Shown here piece after piece: positions 8,969 through 17,891 of a stretch of DNA of 51,996 nt. Below the pieces are notes generated by a model that was given only the letters and a program-made list of their open reading frames with translations, did no database searches and was not told where the DNA came from. The translations under genes were made by a program, and so were the position numbers. This stretch comes from Bacillota bacterium (GTDB lineage Bacteria; Bacillota; Clostridia; Oscillospirales; Ruminococcaceae). The DNA lies in assembly GCA_023458875.1 (NCBI GenBank), contig JAEWXO010000054.1, forward strand, positions 1 through 51,996, given 5' to 3'. Numbering within the stretch: position 1 is the stretch's first letter; each line of letters opens with the position of its first letter.

Positions 8969-9604
8969 ATGCAGAAAACTATGATCGGCAAGAAAATCGG
9001 TATGACACAGATTTTCGACGAAACAGGAAAAGTAATTCCTGTAACAGTAATTGAAGCTGGTCCATGTGTTGTTGTTCAGAAGAAAACTGTTGAAAACGAC
9101 GGTTATGCTTCAGTACAGCTTGGATACGGCGACATAAAGCTTAAAAGAGTAAACAAACCTATGCAGGGACATTTCCAGAAAGCTGATGTTGCTTGTAAAA
9201 AGACTCTGAAGGAATTCAGACTCGATGACTGCGACGCAGTCAGCGTTGGTGATGTACTCAAGGCTGATATATTTACAGTAGGCGACTCTGTTGATGTAAG
9301 CGGTACCAGCAAGGGTAAAGGTTTTCAGGGTACAATTAAGCGTAATAACAACTCAAGACTGAAGGAAACTCATGGTACAGGCCCTGTACACAGACATGCA
9401 GGCTCAATGGGTTCATGTTCTTCACCATCACGTATATTCAAAGGAAAAGCTCTTCCTGGACATATGGGTGCTGAGAGCGTAACAGTTCAGAACCTCGAAG
9501 TTGTAAAAATTGACGCAGAAAATAATCTTATTGCACTCAAAGGTGCGATTCCTGGTCCTAAGGGCGGAATTGTTTGCATCGTTGACAGTGTAAAAAAGGC
9601 TTAA
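8969..9604 (+). CDS. rplC: 50S ribosomal protein L3
   Basis: L3 is an early-assembly large-subunit protein whose loop reaches the peptidyl transferase centre. The 211 residues show IGKKIGMTQIF near the start, GTSKGKGFQGTIKR, and the HGTGPVHRHAGSMG loop. The start follows AGGAGG. It lies 63 nt after rpsJ. Confidence 0.97.
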   Translation: MQKTMIGKKIGMTQIFDETGKVIPVTVIEAGPCVVVQKKTVENDGYASVQLGYGDIKLKRVNKPMQGHFQKADVACKKTLKEFRLDDCDAVSVGDVLKADIFTVGDSVDVSGTSKGKGFQGTIKRNNNSRLKETHGTGPVHRHAGSMGSCSSPSRIFKGKALPGHMGAESVTVQNLEVVKIDAENNLIALKGAIPGPKGGIVCIVDSVKKA

Positions 9605-9622
9605 TGAAAGGAGGAAGCATAT

Positions 9623-10246
9623 ATGTCTAAGGTTTCAGTATTTGATATGAATGGTAAGCAGGTTGCAGAAACTGAGCTTTCCGATGCTATTTTCGGAATT
9701 AAGCCAAACGAAGCTGTTATGCATGCTATGGTAGTTAATTATCTTGCCAATCAGCGTCAGGGTACACAGTCAACTTTGACACGTACAGAAGTACGCGGAG
9801 GCGGAAGAAAGCCATGGAGACAAAAGGGTACAGGTCATGCAAGACAGGGTTCTATTCGTGCTCCTCAGTGGGTACATGGTGGAGTTGCACTTGGTCCTAA
9901 ACCAAGAGATTACAGATATTCTCTTAACAAAAAGGTAAAGAGACTTGCAATGAAATCTGCTTTATCAGTAAAGCTTCAGGATGAAAATCTTATTGTTCTT
10001 GATTCAATGAAAATTGAAGAGTTCAAGACAAAGACAGTAGTAGCTATGCTTAAGGCTCTTAATGTCGAAGGCAAAGCTCTCATAGTTATGCCTGAGGTTG
10101 ATAAGAAGGTTATAAAAAGTGCTTCTAATATTCCTGGTATCAAAACAACACTTGTTAACACATTGAATGTTTATGATATTTTAAACTATGACAAGTTTAT
10201 AGTTGTTCAGGATGCAGTTGCAAAAATCGAGGAGGTGTACGCATAA
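9623..10246 (+). CDS. rplD: 50S ribosomal protein L4
   Basis: L4 lines the peptide exit tunnel and in some bacteria represses its own S10 operon. The 207 residues include the tunnel loop GGGRKPWRQKGTGHARQGS and the segment GPKPRDYRYSLNKKVKRLA. The stop overlaps the rplW start (TAATG), so the two are translationally coupled. Confidence 0.97.
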   Translation: MSKVSVFDMNGKQVAETELSDAIFGIKPNEAVMHAMVVNYLANQRQGTQSTLTRTEVRGGGRKPWRQKGTGHARQGSIRAPQWVHGGVALGPKPRDYRYSLNKKVKRLAMKSALSVKLQDENLIVLDSMKIEEFKTKTVVAMLKALNVEGKALIVMPEVDKKVIKSASNIPGIKTTLVNTLNVYDILNYDKFIVVQDAVAKIEEVYA

Positions 10247-10539
10247 TGAAGGCACCACAGGATATCGTTATAAAGCCAATTATAACTGAAAGAAGTATGG
10301 ATGCTCTCCAGACAGGAAAGTACACTTTTAAGGTTGATAAGAACGCTAATAAAATAGAAATAGCAGATGCAGTCGAAAAGCTTTTCGATGTTGAGGTTGC
10401 TAAAGTAAATACAATGAACTGTATAGGCCGTAAAAAACGTGTCGGCAGATTCGTTGGTAAAAAGGCTGACTGGAAAAAGGCTATTGTTACATTAAAAGCT
10501 GATTCAAAGACAATTGAGTTCTTTGACGGCATGATCTGA
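10246..10539 (+). CDS. rplW: 50S ribosomal protein L23
   Basis: L23 sits at the tunnel exit and docks trigger factor and signal recognition particle. The 97 residues begin near PQDIVIKPIITERSM and contain YTFKVDKNANKIEI, as in the family. The ATG shares one base with the rplD stop, and its ribosome site (GAGGTG) lies within rplD. Confidence 0.97.
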   Translation: MKAPQDIVIKPIITERSMDALQTGKYTFKVDKNANKIEIADAVEKLFDVEVAKVNTMNCIGRKKRVGRFVGKKADWKKAIVTLKADSKTIEFFDGMI

Positions 10540-10558
10540 TTTCCAGAGTCAGTATGAA

Positions 10559-10597
10559 GGATAATCGATTATTATCCGGTATGGGAGTAATGCTCCC
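10559..10597 (+). promoter_or_regulatory. Two tandem hairpins between rplW and rplB
   Basis: GGATAAT/ATTATCC (10559-10565, 10571-10577) and GGGAG/CTCCC (10583-10587, 10593-10597) lie in the 89-nt gap before rplB. No T-run follows, so a terminator is unlikely; an internal control or RNA-processing site is possible. Confidence 0.45.
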
Positions 10598-10628
10598 GCA
10601 AAAAGATGCATTTTAAGGAGTGAATTAA

Positions 10629-11462
10629 ATGGCAATTAAAACATTCAAGCCGACAACTCCATCTCGTCGTCAGATGACATGTACAGATTATTCACAGTTG
10701 TCAAAGGTTGCTCCGGAGAAAAGTTTACTTGAGCCATTGAAAAATAAATCAGGTAGAAACAGCTACGGAAGAATAACAGTTCGTCACAGAGGTGGCGCAA
10801 ATAAGAGAAAATATCGTATAATTGACTTTAAGCGTGATAAGGACGATATGGACGCAAAGGTATTAACCTTAGAATACGATCCAAACCGTTCAGCTCATAT
10901 CGCACTCATTCAGTATGAAGACGGTGAAAAGAGATATATTATCGCACCTAATGGTCTTAAAGTAGGAGATACAGTAAGAAGCGGTGCTGAAGCTGATATC
11001 AAGCCTGGTAACGCATTAAAGCTTATTGATATTCCGGTTGGTACTTTTATTCATAACATTGAATTATATCCTGGCAAGGGCGCTCAGCTTGTAAGATCTG
11101 CCGGTAACATGGCTCAGCTTATGGCTAAGGAAGGCGAATACGCACTTCTGAGACTTCCTTCAGGTGAGTTAAGAAACGTACCTAACGGTTGTAAAGCTTC
11201 AATTGGTCAGGTAGGAAATATAGATCATGAAAATGTCAACTACGGTAAAGCAGGAAGAAGACGTCACATGGGTTGGAGACCTACTGTTCGTGGTTCTGTA
11301 ATGAACCCTTGCGATCATCCACACGGTGGTGGTGAAGGTAAATCTCCTATCGGTCGTTCAGGCCCTGTTACTCCTTGGGGTAAGCCAACACTTGGCTATA
11401 AGACCCGTAAGAAGCATAACCGTTCAGATAAATATATTGTAAAACGCAGAAACGGTAAATAA
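10629..11462 (+). CDS. rplB: 50S ribosomal protein L2
   Basis: L2 is needed for subunit joining and peptidyl transfer. The 277-residue length is normal. The conserved C-terminal block MGWRPTVRGSVMNPCDHPHG, with the histidine near the catalytic centre, followed by GGEGKSPIGR, is intact. The start follows AAGGAG. Confidence 0.98.
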   Translation: MAIKTFKPTTPSRRQMTCTDYSQLSKVAPEKSLLEPLKNKSGRNSYGRITVRHRGGANKRKYRIIDFKRDKDDMDAKVLTLEYDPNRSAHIALIQYEDGEKRYIIAPNGLKVGDTVRSGAEADIKPGNALKLIDIPVGTFIHNIELYPGKGAQLVRSAGNMAQLMAKEGEYALLRLPSGELRNVPNGCKASIGQVGNIDHENVNYGKAGRRRHMGWRPTVRGSVMNPCDHPHGGGEGKSPIGRSGPVTPWGKPTLGYKTRKKHNRSDKYIVKRRNGK

Positions 11463-11484
11463 AGCTTGAAAGGAGGAAATTATA

Positions 11485-11769
11485 ATGAGCAGAAGTATTA
11501 AGAAGGGACCTTTCGTTCAGGAGGTACTTTTTAAGAGAGTTGTGCAAATGAATGAAGCTGGCGAAAAGAAAATATTAAAGACTTGGAGCCGTTCTTCAAC
11601 TATTTTTCCGGAGTTTGTAGGTCATACATTTGCTGTTCATGATGGTCGTAAGCACGTTCCAGTATATGTAACAGAAGATATGGTAGGTCACAAGCTCGGT
11701 GAGTTTGCTCCTACAAGAACTTATAAGGGTCACGTTGGTTCAAAAACATCAAATAACGGTAAGAAATAG
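11485..11769 (+). CDS. rpsS: 30S ribosomal protein S19
   Basis: S19 forms part of the small-subunit head and pairs with S13. MSRSIKKGPF at the start and the C-terminal KLGEFAPTRTYKGH are family features. It has 94 residues and AGGAGG before the start. Confidence 0.97.
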   Translation: MSRSIKKGPFVQEVLFKRVVQMNEAGEKKILKTWSRSSTIFPEFVGHTFAVHDGRKHVPVYVTEDMVGHKLGEFAPTRTYKGHVGSKTSNNGKK

Positions 11770-11787
11770 CGGAAGGAGGAATACACG

Positions 11788-12123
11788 ATGGAAGCAAGAG
11801 CTTATTTAAGAAATATTCGTATTTCACCAAGAAAAGTTAAGATTGTGCTTGATCTTATCAGAAACAAGCCGGTGGAATATGCAATGGCAACTTTAAAACA
11901 TACTCCAAAGGCTGCATGTGAAGATTTAGAAAAGCTTTTGAAGTCTGCAATTGCTAATGCAGAGAATAATCATGACATGGACAAAGAAAAACTCTATGTT
12001 GCTGAGTGTTTTGTTTCTCCTGGATCTACTATGAAGCGTATAATGCCAAGAGCACAAGGCAGAGCTTTTAGAATTCTTAAGAGAACATCACACGTTACTA
12101 TGGTATTAAAAGAAAAAGATTAA
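11788..12123 (+). CDS. rplV: 50S ribosomal protein L22
   Basis: L22 extends a hairpin into the exit tunnel next to L4. The 111 residues include IRISPRKVKIVLDLIR and the hairpin region PRAQGRAFRILKRTSHVTMV. The start has GGAGG and lies 18 nt after rpsS. Confidence 0.97.
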   Translation: MEARAYLRNIRISPRKVKIVLDLIRNKPVEYAMATLKHTPKAACEDLEKLLKSAIANAENNHDMDKEKLYVAECFVSPGSTMKRIMPRAQGRAFRILKRTSHVTMVLKEKD

Positions 12124-12143
12124 TCCCAAATAGGAGGTAAACT

Positions 12144-12890
12144 ATGGGCCAGAAGGTAAATCCACACGGTTTCCGTGTTGGCGTTATTAAGGATTGGGAT
12201 TCACGTTGGTATGCGAATAAATCAACATTTGGCGATACATTGGTTGAAGACTACAACATCCGTAATTTCATAAAGAAAAAACTTTATGCTGCTGGTGTTT
12301 CAAGAATTGAAATCGAACGTTTTGCTGAAAAAACAAGAATCCACATTCACTGTGCTAAGCCTGGTATCGTAATCGGTAAGGGCGGTGCTGAAATCGAAAA
12401 GCTTCGTCTTCAGGTTGAAGCTATGATGTCAAGCAAGTCACAGGTGTTAATAAATATTGTTGAAGTTAAGCAGCCTGATCTCAATGCTCAGCTCGTTGCT
12501 GAAAAGATTGCGCTTGATCTTGAGAACAGAATCTCTTTCAGACGTGCTATGAAGCAGTCAATCGGACGTGCAATCCGTCTCGGAGCAAAGGGTATCAAGA
12601 CAAGAGTTTCAGGTCGTTTAGGCGGTGCTGAAATTGCAAGAGCTGAAAGCTATAACGAAGGTACTATTCCGCTTCAGACAATCAGAGCAGATATAGACTA
12701 CGGTACAGCAGAAGCACATACAACTTACGGTCGTTTAGGCGTTAAGGTATGGATCTACAAGGGCGAAATTCTTAAGGGTGAGTCTCCTGATAAAAATGAA
12801 GACAAACAGCCTGTAAGAAAAAAGCGCGATGATAACAGATCATTCCGTAAACCAAGAACACCAAGAAAAGAAGAAGGAGGTAACCAGTAA
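12144..12890 (+). CDS. rpsC: 30S ribosomal protein S3
   Basis: S3 lines the mRNA entry channel. The 248 residues contain MGQKVNPHGFRVG, the KH domain with GIVIGKGGAEIEKLR, and the C-terminal GRLGGAEIARAE block. A basic, disordered tail (about residue 215 on) is longer than average. The stop overlaps the rplP start. Confidence 0.97.
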   Translation: MGQKVNPHGFRVGVIKDWDSRWYANKSTFGDTLVEDYNIRNFIKKKLYAAGVSRIEIERFAEKTRIHIHCAKPGIVIGKGGAEIEKLRLQVEAMMSSKSQVLINIVEVKQPDLNAQLVAEKIALDLENRISFRRAMKQSIGRAIRLGAKGIKTRVSGRLGGAEIARAESYNEGTIPLQTIRADIDYGTAEAHTTYGRLGVKVWIYKGEILKGESPDKNEDKQPVRKKRDDNRSFRKPRTPRKEEGGNQ

Positions 12891-13315
12891 TGCTACTTCC
12901 AAAGAGAGTAAAATATCGTCGTGTTCACAGAGGTCGTATGACTGGTAGAGCACTTCGCGGAAATAAAGTATCAAACGGAGAGTACGGTTTACAGGCATTA
13001 CAGCCTGCATGGATTACTTCAAATCAGATCGAAGCAGCCCGTATAGCGATGACTCGTTATATCAAGCGTAACGGTAAGGTTTGGATAAAGCTTTTCCCTG
13101 ATAAGCCAGTAACTAAGAAACCGCTTGGAACTCGAATGGGTTCTGGTAAAGGTGCTCCGGAATATTGGGTAGCTGTTGTTAAGCCGGGCAGAGTAATGTT
13201 CGAAATCGCCGGTGTAAGCGAGGAAGAGGCTAGAGAAGCTATGCGTCTTGCAATGCACAAGCTCCCGATTAAATGTAAATTTGTATGCAAAGAAGCAGAG
13301 GGAGGCGAGCAATAA
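12890..13315 (+). CDS. rplP: 50S ribosomal protein L16
   Basis: L16 binds near the A and P sites and helps place tRNA. The 141 residues start MLLPKRVKYRRVHRGRM and contain RMGSGKGAPEYWVAVVKPG. The ATG overlaps the rpsC stop by one base; AGGAGG lies inside rpsC. Confidence 0.97.
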   Translation: MLLPKRVKYRRVHRGRMTGRALRGNKVSNGEYGLQALQPAWITSNQIEAARIAMTRYIKRNGKVWIKLFPDKPVTKKPLGTRMGSGKGAPEYWVAVVKPGRVMFEIAGVSEEEAREAMRLAMHKLPIKCKFVCKEAEGGEQ

Positions 13316-13521
13316 TGAAAGCAACTGATGTAAGAGAATTATCTGTTGACGAAATGAACAATAAATTAGTAGATCTGAAGAAGGAGCTTTTTGCTCTCCG
13401 CTTTCAGCTGGCTGTAAATCAGCTTGACAATACAGCTCGTTTAAAGGCTGTAAAAAAGGATATTGCTCGTATCAAGACTATTCTTCGTGAGCAAGAAATC
13501 CAGTCAAGCATAGAGCAGTAA
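13315..13521 (+). CDS. rpmC: 50S ribosomal protein L29
   Basis: L29 sits beside L23 at the tunnel exit. The start at 13315 (MKATDVRELS) shares a base with the rplP stop and has GGAGGCGAG just upstream; an upstream in-frame start at 13285 would add a non-family extension. It has 68 residues and ends in the usual helix ARIKTILREQE. Confidence 0.95.
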   Translation: MKATDVRELSVDEMNNKLVDLKKELFALRFQLAVNQLDNTARLKAVKKDIARIKTILREQEIQSSIEQ

Positions 13522-13539
13522 GAAAGGGAGGATTTAGCG

Positions 13540-13797
13540 ATGTCTGAAAGAAATCTTAGAAAAGTAAGAACTGGTAAAGTCGTTAGCGACAAGATGGATA
13601 AGACTATTGTTGTAGCTATTGTTGACAATGTTAAACACCCACTTTACAAGAAAATTATCAAAAGAACTGTTAAGCTGAAGGCTCATGATGAAAAGAATGA
13701 ATGCAAAATCGGCGACAGAGTTGAAATTATGGAAACACGTCCACTCTCAAAAGACAAGAGATGGAGAGTTACCGAAATCATTGAAAAAGCAAAATAA
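13540..13797 (+). CDS. rpsQ: 30S ribosomal protein S17
   Basis: S17 is an early-binding small-subunit protein with an OB fold. The 85 residues include RKVRTGKVVSDKMDKTIVV and the C-terminal ETRPLSKDKRWRVTEI. The start follows GGGAGG. Confidence 0.96.
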   Translation: MSERNLRKVRTGKVVSDKMDKTIVVAIVDNVKHPLYKKIIKRTVKLKAHDEKNECKIGDRVEIMETRPLSKDKRWRVTEIIEKAK

Positions 13798-13865
13798 TTT
13801 TTTAATAAAATTTAGTTACCATGCTGTAAATCAGCATTTTAATTTCTGAAAGGAGGAGAACGACT

Positions 13866-14234
13866 GTGATACAGATGCAAACTTACCTTAAGGTTGCAGA
13901 CAACACTGGTGCCAAGGAGCTTATGTGTATCAGAGTTTTAGGTGGTACACGCAGAAGATATGCAAATATCGGTGATGTAGTTGTAGCTTCTGTTAAGAAG
14001 GCAACACCCGGCGGCGTTGTTAAAAAGGGTGATGTTGTTAAAGCAGTTATCGTTCGTTCAGCAAAGGGCTTGAGAAGAGAGGATGGAACTTATATCCGCT
14101 TCGACGAGAACGCTGCTGTAATCATTAAAGAGGATAAGAATCCAAAAGGAACACGTATATTCGGACCAGTGGCAAGAGAACTTCGTGACAAGGAATACAC
14201 TAAAATTTTAAGCCTTGCACCAGAAGTATTATAA
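13866..14234 (+). CDS. rplN: 50S ribosomal protein L14
   Basis: L14 contacts the small subunit at a bridge. The 122-residue protein begins MIQMQTYLKVADNTGAKE. GTG at 13866 is the start, since AGGAGG lies 8 nt before it and MIQ is the family start. The 68-nt gap upstream holds a short hairpin (ATGCTG/CAGCAT, 13821-13837) followed by TTT, too weak to call a terminator. Confidence 0.97.
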   Translation: MIQMQTYLKVADNTGAKELMCIRVLGGTRRRYANIGDVVVASVKKATPGGVVKKGDVVKAVIVRSAKGLRREDGTYIRFDENAAVIIKEDKNPKGTRIFGPVARELRDKEYTKILSLAPEVL

Positions 14235-14250
14235 TGGAGGTGTCATAGAA

Positions 14251-14610
14251 ATGAGTAAAGTACATGTAAAAAAAGGTGACACAGTCATTTTGCTGACAGG
14301 TAAATATAACGATAAATTTGAAGGCAATGATAAGAAAAAAACCGGTAAGGTTTTAGAAGTTAGTCCTAAAGAGGGTAAAGTAATCGTTGAGGGTATTAAC
14401 TTTGTAACCAAGCATGTAAAACCTACAAGAATGGGCCAGGTCGGCGGAATAGTTAAGGCTGAAGCTCCTATATATGCATGTAAGGTACAGCTTGTTTGCC
14501 CTAAATGCGGCAAAGCTACAAGAGTTGGTCACACCTTTGAAACTGAAAAAAATTCTGATAAGAAAGAAAAGTTACGTGTTTGCAAAAAATGCGGAGCTTC
14601 ATTTAAGTAA
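14251..14610 (+). CDS. rplX: 50S ribosomal protein L24
   Basis: L24 starts large-subunit assembly through a KOW domain. The start at 14251 (MSKVHVKKGDTVILLTGK) follows GGAGG; an upstream in-frame start inside rplN is rejected. At 119 residues it is somewhat long. The C-terminus has two CxxC pairs (CPKC and CKKC), about 30 residues apart, with a lysine-rich insert between them, suggesting a zinc knuckle. Confidence 0.95.
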   Translation: MSKVHVKKGDTVILLTGKYNDKFEGNDKKKTGKVLEVSPKEGKVIVEGINFVTKHVKPTRMGQVGGIVKAEAPIYACKVQLVCPKCGKATRVGHTFETEKNSDKKEKLRVCKKCGASFK

Positions 14611-14622
14611 AGGAGAAACGAC

Positions 14623-15162
14623 ATGGCTAGATTAAAGGATTATTATATTAGCACTGTAGCTCCTGCGATGATGAAGAAGTTTGGCTACAAAAGCGTAATG
14701 CAGATTCCTAAACTTGATAAAATTGTTATCAATGTCGGAGCTGGCGAAGCAAAAGAAAATGCTAAGATTATAGATGCAATTATGACTGATATAGCAGCTA
14801 TTTCAGGCCAGAAGCCTGTAATTTGCCGTTCAAAGAAGTCAGTTGCTAACTTTAAACTTCGTGAAGGAATGCCAATCGGTGTTAAAGTAACATTAAGAAA
14901 TGAAAATATGTACGAATTCCTCGACAAGTTCTTTAATGTTTCATTACCAAGAGTACGTGACTTCAGAGGTATCAATCCTAATTCATTTGACGGTAGAGGA
15001 AATTATTCAACAGGTATCAAGGAACAGTTGATTTTCCCTGAAATTGAATATGATAAAATTGACAAGGTAAGAGGTATGGACATCAATTTTATTACAACAG
15101 CAAAAACTGATGAAGAGGCAAAGGAGCTGCTTACATTAATGGGTGCTCCATTTGCAAAGTAA
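14623..15162 (+). CDS. rplE: 50S ribosomal protein L5
   Basis: L5 binds 5S rRNA and contacts the P-site tRNA. The 179 residues contain VINVGAGEAKENAK, FKLREGMPIGVKVTLR and the C-terminal MDINFITTAKTDEEAKELL. The start follows AAGGAG. Confidence 0.97.
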   Translation: MARLKDYYISTVAPAMMKKFGYKSVMQIPKLDKIVINVGAGEAKENAKIIDAIMTDIAAISGQKPVICRSKKSVANFKLREGMPIGVKVTLRNENMYEFLDKFFNVSLPRVRDFRGINPNSFDGRGNYSTGIKEQLIFPEIEYDKIDKVRGMDINFITTAKTDEEAKELLTLMGAPFAK

Positions 15163-15181
15163 ATTAGGGAGGATTTAAATA

Positions 15182-15367
15182 ATGGCTAAAAAAGCAATGG
15201 TTCTTAAACAGCAGAAAACTCCCAAATACTCCACACGTGCTTATAACAGATGCAAGATTTGTGGAAGACCTCATGCATATCTGAGAAAATTCGGTGTTTG
15301 CCGTATTTGTTTCAGAGAATTAGCACATGACGGTCAGATTCCGGGAGTTAAAAAGGCTAGCTGGTAA
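15182..15367 (+). CDS. rpsN: 30S ribosomal protein S14, zinc-binding form
   Basis: This is the short 61-residue S14 of the C+ type, with CKIC and CRIC pairs that hold zinc. The C-terminus LAHDGQIPGVKKASW is typical. GGGAGG precedes the start. Confidence 0.97.
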   Translation: MAKKAMVLKQQKTPKYSTRAYNRCKICGRPHAYLRKFGVCRICFRELAHDGQIPGVKKASW

Positions 15368-15390
15368 TATTACAAAGGAGGTTATTCGGC

Positions 15391-15789
15391 ATGCAGATTA
15401 CTGATACTATAGCAGATATATTAACAAGAATTCGTAATGCGAATTCAGCTAAGCACGCTACGGTTGATGTTCCCGCTTCAAACGTTAAGAAAGCTATAAC
15501 TCAGATTCTTGTTGATGAAGGTTATATAAAGAGCTTTCAGGTTATTGAAGATGGTAAGCAGGGTATTATAAGAATTACTCTTAAATATGGTGATAACAGA
15601 TCACCTGTTATTACTGGCTTACGTAGGGTATCAAAACCAGGTTTGCGTATTTATTCAAGTTGTGAGGATATGCCTAAGGTTAGAAAGGGTCTTGGTATTG
15701 CAGTAGTTTCCACTTCAAAGGGAATTATGACAGACAAAAAGGCTCGTGAACTGAATGTAGGCGGAGAAGTTCTCGCATTCGTATGGTAA
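15391..15789 (+). CDS. rpsH: 30S ribosomal protein S8
   Basis: S8 organises the central domain of 16S rRNA and in E. coli represses the spc operon. The 132 residues show DTIADILTRIRNAN and the C-terminal GIMTDKKARELNVGGEVLAF. AAAGGAGG precedes the start. Confidence 0.97.
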   Translation: MQITDTIADILTRIRNANSAKHATVDVPASNVKKAITQILVDEGYIKSFQVIEDGKQGIIRITLKYGDNRSPVITGLRRVSKPGLRIYSSCEDMPKVRKGLGIAVVSTSKGIMTDKKARELNVGGEVLAFVW

Positions 15790-15801
15790 GGAGGGCACAT
15801 A

Positions 15802-16347
15802 ATGTCAAGAATAGGTAGAATGCCAATTAGTGTCCCTGCTGGTGTAGTAGTTACAAATGATAATAATTTAATTACAGTAAAGGGCGCTAAGGGCGAAATT
15901 ACTAAACAGTTTTCAAAAGATCTCAGCATTGAAATAAACGATGGAGTTGTTACAGTAACACGTCCGTCCGAAAATAAAACTCATAAATCACTTCATGGTC
16001 TTACAAGAACACTCATTTCAAACATGGTTGAAGGTGTAACAAACGGTTTTTCAAAAACACTCGAAATCGAAGGTGTTGGTTACCGTGCTTCAAAGCAGGG
16101 TAAGGATCTTGTAATGAACCTTGGTTATTCACACCAGGTTATCATGAGTGAAGGTAACGGAATAACAATTGATGTTCCTGCACCAAACAGAATTATCATT
16201 AACGGTATTGACAAGCAGGCAGTTGGTCAGTTCGCTGCTGAGGTTCGCGAAAAGCGTCCGCCTGAGCCATATAAGGGCAAGGGAATCAGATACGAGAATG
16301 AACACATTATCCGCAAAGAGGGTAAAGCTGGTAAAGGCAAAAAGTAA
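15802..16347 (+). CDS. rplF: 50S ribosomal protein L6
   Basis: L6 supports the factor-binding site for EF-Tu and EF-G. The 181 residues begin MSRIGRMPISVPAGV and end with the family block PPEPYKGKGIRYENE. It lies 12 nt after rpsH. Confidence 0.97.
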   Translation: MSRIGRMPISVPAGVVVTNDNNLITVKGAKGEITKQFSKDLSIEINDGVVTVTRPSENKTHKSLHGLTRTLISNMVEGVTNGFSKTLEIEGVGYRASKQGKDLVMNLGYSHQVIMSEGNGITIDVPAPNRIIINGIDKQAVGQFAAEVREKRPPEPYKGKGIRYENEHIIRKEGKAGKGKK

Positions 16348-16365
16348 TAAAAGGAGTGAATCGCA

Positions 16366-16725
16366 ATGGTTAAAAAGGCTGATAAAAATAAAGCTAGAGA
16401 AGCTAGACACCGTAGAGTACGTGATAAGATCTCTGGTACACCGGAGCGTCCACGTCTTAATGTTTTTCGCTCCACAAAGCACATTTATGCACAGGTTATT
16501 GATGATGTAAATGGTGTTACACTGGCTTCTGCATCAAGTCTTGAAAAAGATTTTGACGGAAATGGCGGAAACAAGGACGGTGCTCGTAAAGTAGGTCAGC
16601 TTATTGCTCAGAACGCACAGGCTAAGGGTATTACTGCTGTTGTATTTGACAGAGGCGGTAATATTTATCACGGTCGTATAAAAGAGCTCGCTGAATCTGC
16701 ACGCGAAAACGGATTAAAGTTCTAA
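16366..16725 (+). CDS. rplR: 50S ribosomal protein L18
   Basis: L18 binds 5S rRNA with L5. The 119 residues contain GTPERPRLNVFRSTKHIYAQ and end RGGNIYHGRIKELAESAREN, as expected. The start has AAGGAG. Confidence 0.97.
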   Translation: MVKKADKNKAREARHRRVRDKISGTPERPRLNVFRSTKHIYAQVIDDVNGVTLASASSLEKDFDGNGGNKDGARKVGQLIAQNAQAKGITAVVFDRGGNIYHGRIKELAESARENGLKF

Positions 16726-16743
16726 AAGAGGAGGTAAAACACT

Positions 16744-17244
16744 TTGGCTAAGATAGATGCTTCAACATTGGAGCTTTCAGAAAAGGTTGTCGCTATTAAC
16801 AGAGTATCAAAAACTGTTAAGGGCGGACGTATCATGAAGTTTTCTGCTCTCGTAGTAGTAGGTGACGGAAATGGAACAGTTGGCTTTGGTCTTGGAAAAT
16901 CCGGAGAAGTTCCGGACGCTATCCGTAAGGGTATCGAAGATGCAAAGAAAAATCTTGTTAAAATCTCTCTCAGAGGTACAACAATTCCTCACGAGATTAT
17001 TGGAACATTCGGCGCAGGAAGCGTTCTTATGAAACCTGCTGCACCTGGTACCGGAGTTATCGCTGGTGGTCCTGTTCGTGCTGTTGTTGAAATAGCAGGT
17101 ATAAAGGATATCAGAACCAAGTCTCTTCGTTCAAATAATCCATGCAATGTAGTTAGAGCTACAATAAAGGGATTAAGCGAATGTACTTCAGCTAAACAGG
17201 TTGCTGAAAAAAGAGGCAAGACAGTAAAAGAAATTTTAGGTTAA
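16744..17244 (+). CDS. rpsE: 30S ribosomal protein S5
   Basis: S5 helps decoding accuracy and lies at the mRNA entry. The 166 residues include VVGDGNGTVGFGLGKSGEVP and GTGVIAGGPVRAVVEIAGI. The start is a TTG at 16744, with AGGAGG upstream; no ATG fits the family start. Confidence 0.97.
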   Translation: MAKIDASTLELSEKVVAINRVSKTVKGGRIMKFSALVVVGDGNGTVGFGLGKSGEVPDAIRKGIEDAKKNLVKISLRGTTIPHEIIGTFGAGSVLMKPAAPGTGVIAGGPVRAVVEIAGIKDIRTKSLRSNNPCNVVRATIKGLSECTSAKQVAEKRGKTVKEILG

Positions 17245-17256
17245 GGAGTGAGTACA

Positions 17257-17433
17257 ATGGCAAAGCAGATTAAACTCGTAAAAAGTCTTATCGGATGTAA
17301 GAAAAATCAGATTGACACTGCTCATTCACTCGGACTTAAGAAAATTGGCGAAGTTGTAACTCAGCCAGATAATGAGCAAACGATGGGTAAAATCAAAGTG
17401 ATTTCTCACCTCGTTGAGGTAAAAGAATTATAA
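17257..17433 (+). CDS. rpmD: 50S ribosomal protein L30
   Basis: L30 is a small large-subunit protein. The ATG at 17257 (MAKQIKLVKSLIG) with AAGGAG upstream gives 58 residues; a GTG at 17248 overlaps the ribosome site and is rejected. The C-terminus MGKIKVISHLVEVKE is typical. Confidence 0.95.
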   Translation: MAKQIKLVKSLIGCKKNQIDTAHSLGLKKIGEVVTQPDNEQTMGKIKVISHLVEVKEL

Positions 17434-17452
17434 GCAAGGAGGTGCAACCAAT

Positions 17453-17890
17453 ATGAAGCTACACGAATTATCACCAGCTCAGGCTGCCAAAAACTGCAAA
17501 CGTATCGGTAGAGGTAACGGTTCAGGTAATGGTAAGACTGCTGGTAAAGGCCATAAGGGCCAGAATGCTCGTTCAGGCGGTGGCGTACGTATAGGATTTG
17601 AAGGTGGTCAGACATCTTTAATGCGTCGCATACCTAAGAGAGGATTCAATAATATTTTTGCTACAAGATATGCAATTGTTAATGTATCTGATCTTAACAG
17701 ATTCAATGACGGTACAGTTGTAGATGCAGAATTACTCAAAGCAGCTAGTTTGATTAACAAAGAATATGATGGCGTTAAGATTTTAGGTAACGGCGAATTA
17801 ACATCAAAAGTAACAGTTAAGGCTGCAAAATTCTCTCAGTCCGCTATTGAGAAAATTGAGAAAGCCGGTGGGAAGACTGAGGTGATGTAA
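17453..17890 (+). CDS. rplO: 50S ribosomal protein L15
   Basis: L15 is a late-assembly protein with a glycine- and basic-rich N-terminal extension. The 145 residues show GRGNGSGNGKTAGKGHKGQN and GGQTSLMRRIPKRGF. AAGGAGG precedes the start. The stop is followed directly by secY. Confidence 0.97.
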   Translation: MKLHELSPAQAAKNCKRIGRGNGSGNGKTAGKGHKGQNARSGGGVRIGFEGGQTSLMRRIPKRGFNNIFATRYAIVNVSDLNRFNDGTVVDAELLKAASLINKEYDGVKILGNGELTSKVTVKAAKFSQSAIEKIEKAGGKTEVM

Positions 17891-17891
17891 T

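Noticed and set aside
13821..13840. Terminator between rpsQ and rplN
   Set aside because: The stem is only 6 bp with three T after it, and the operon clearly continues.
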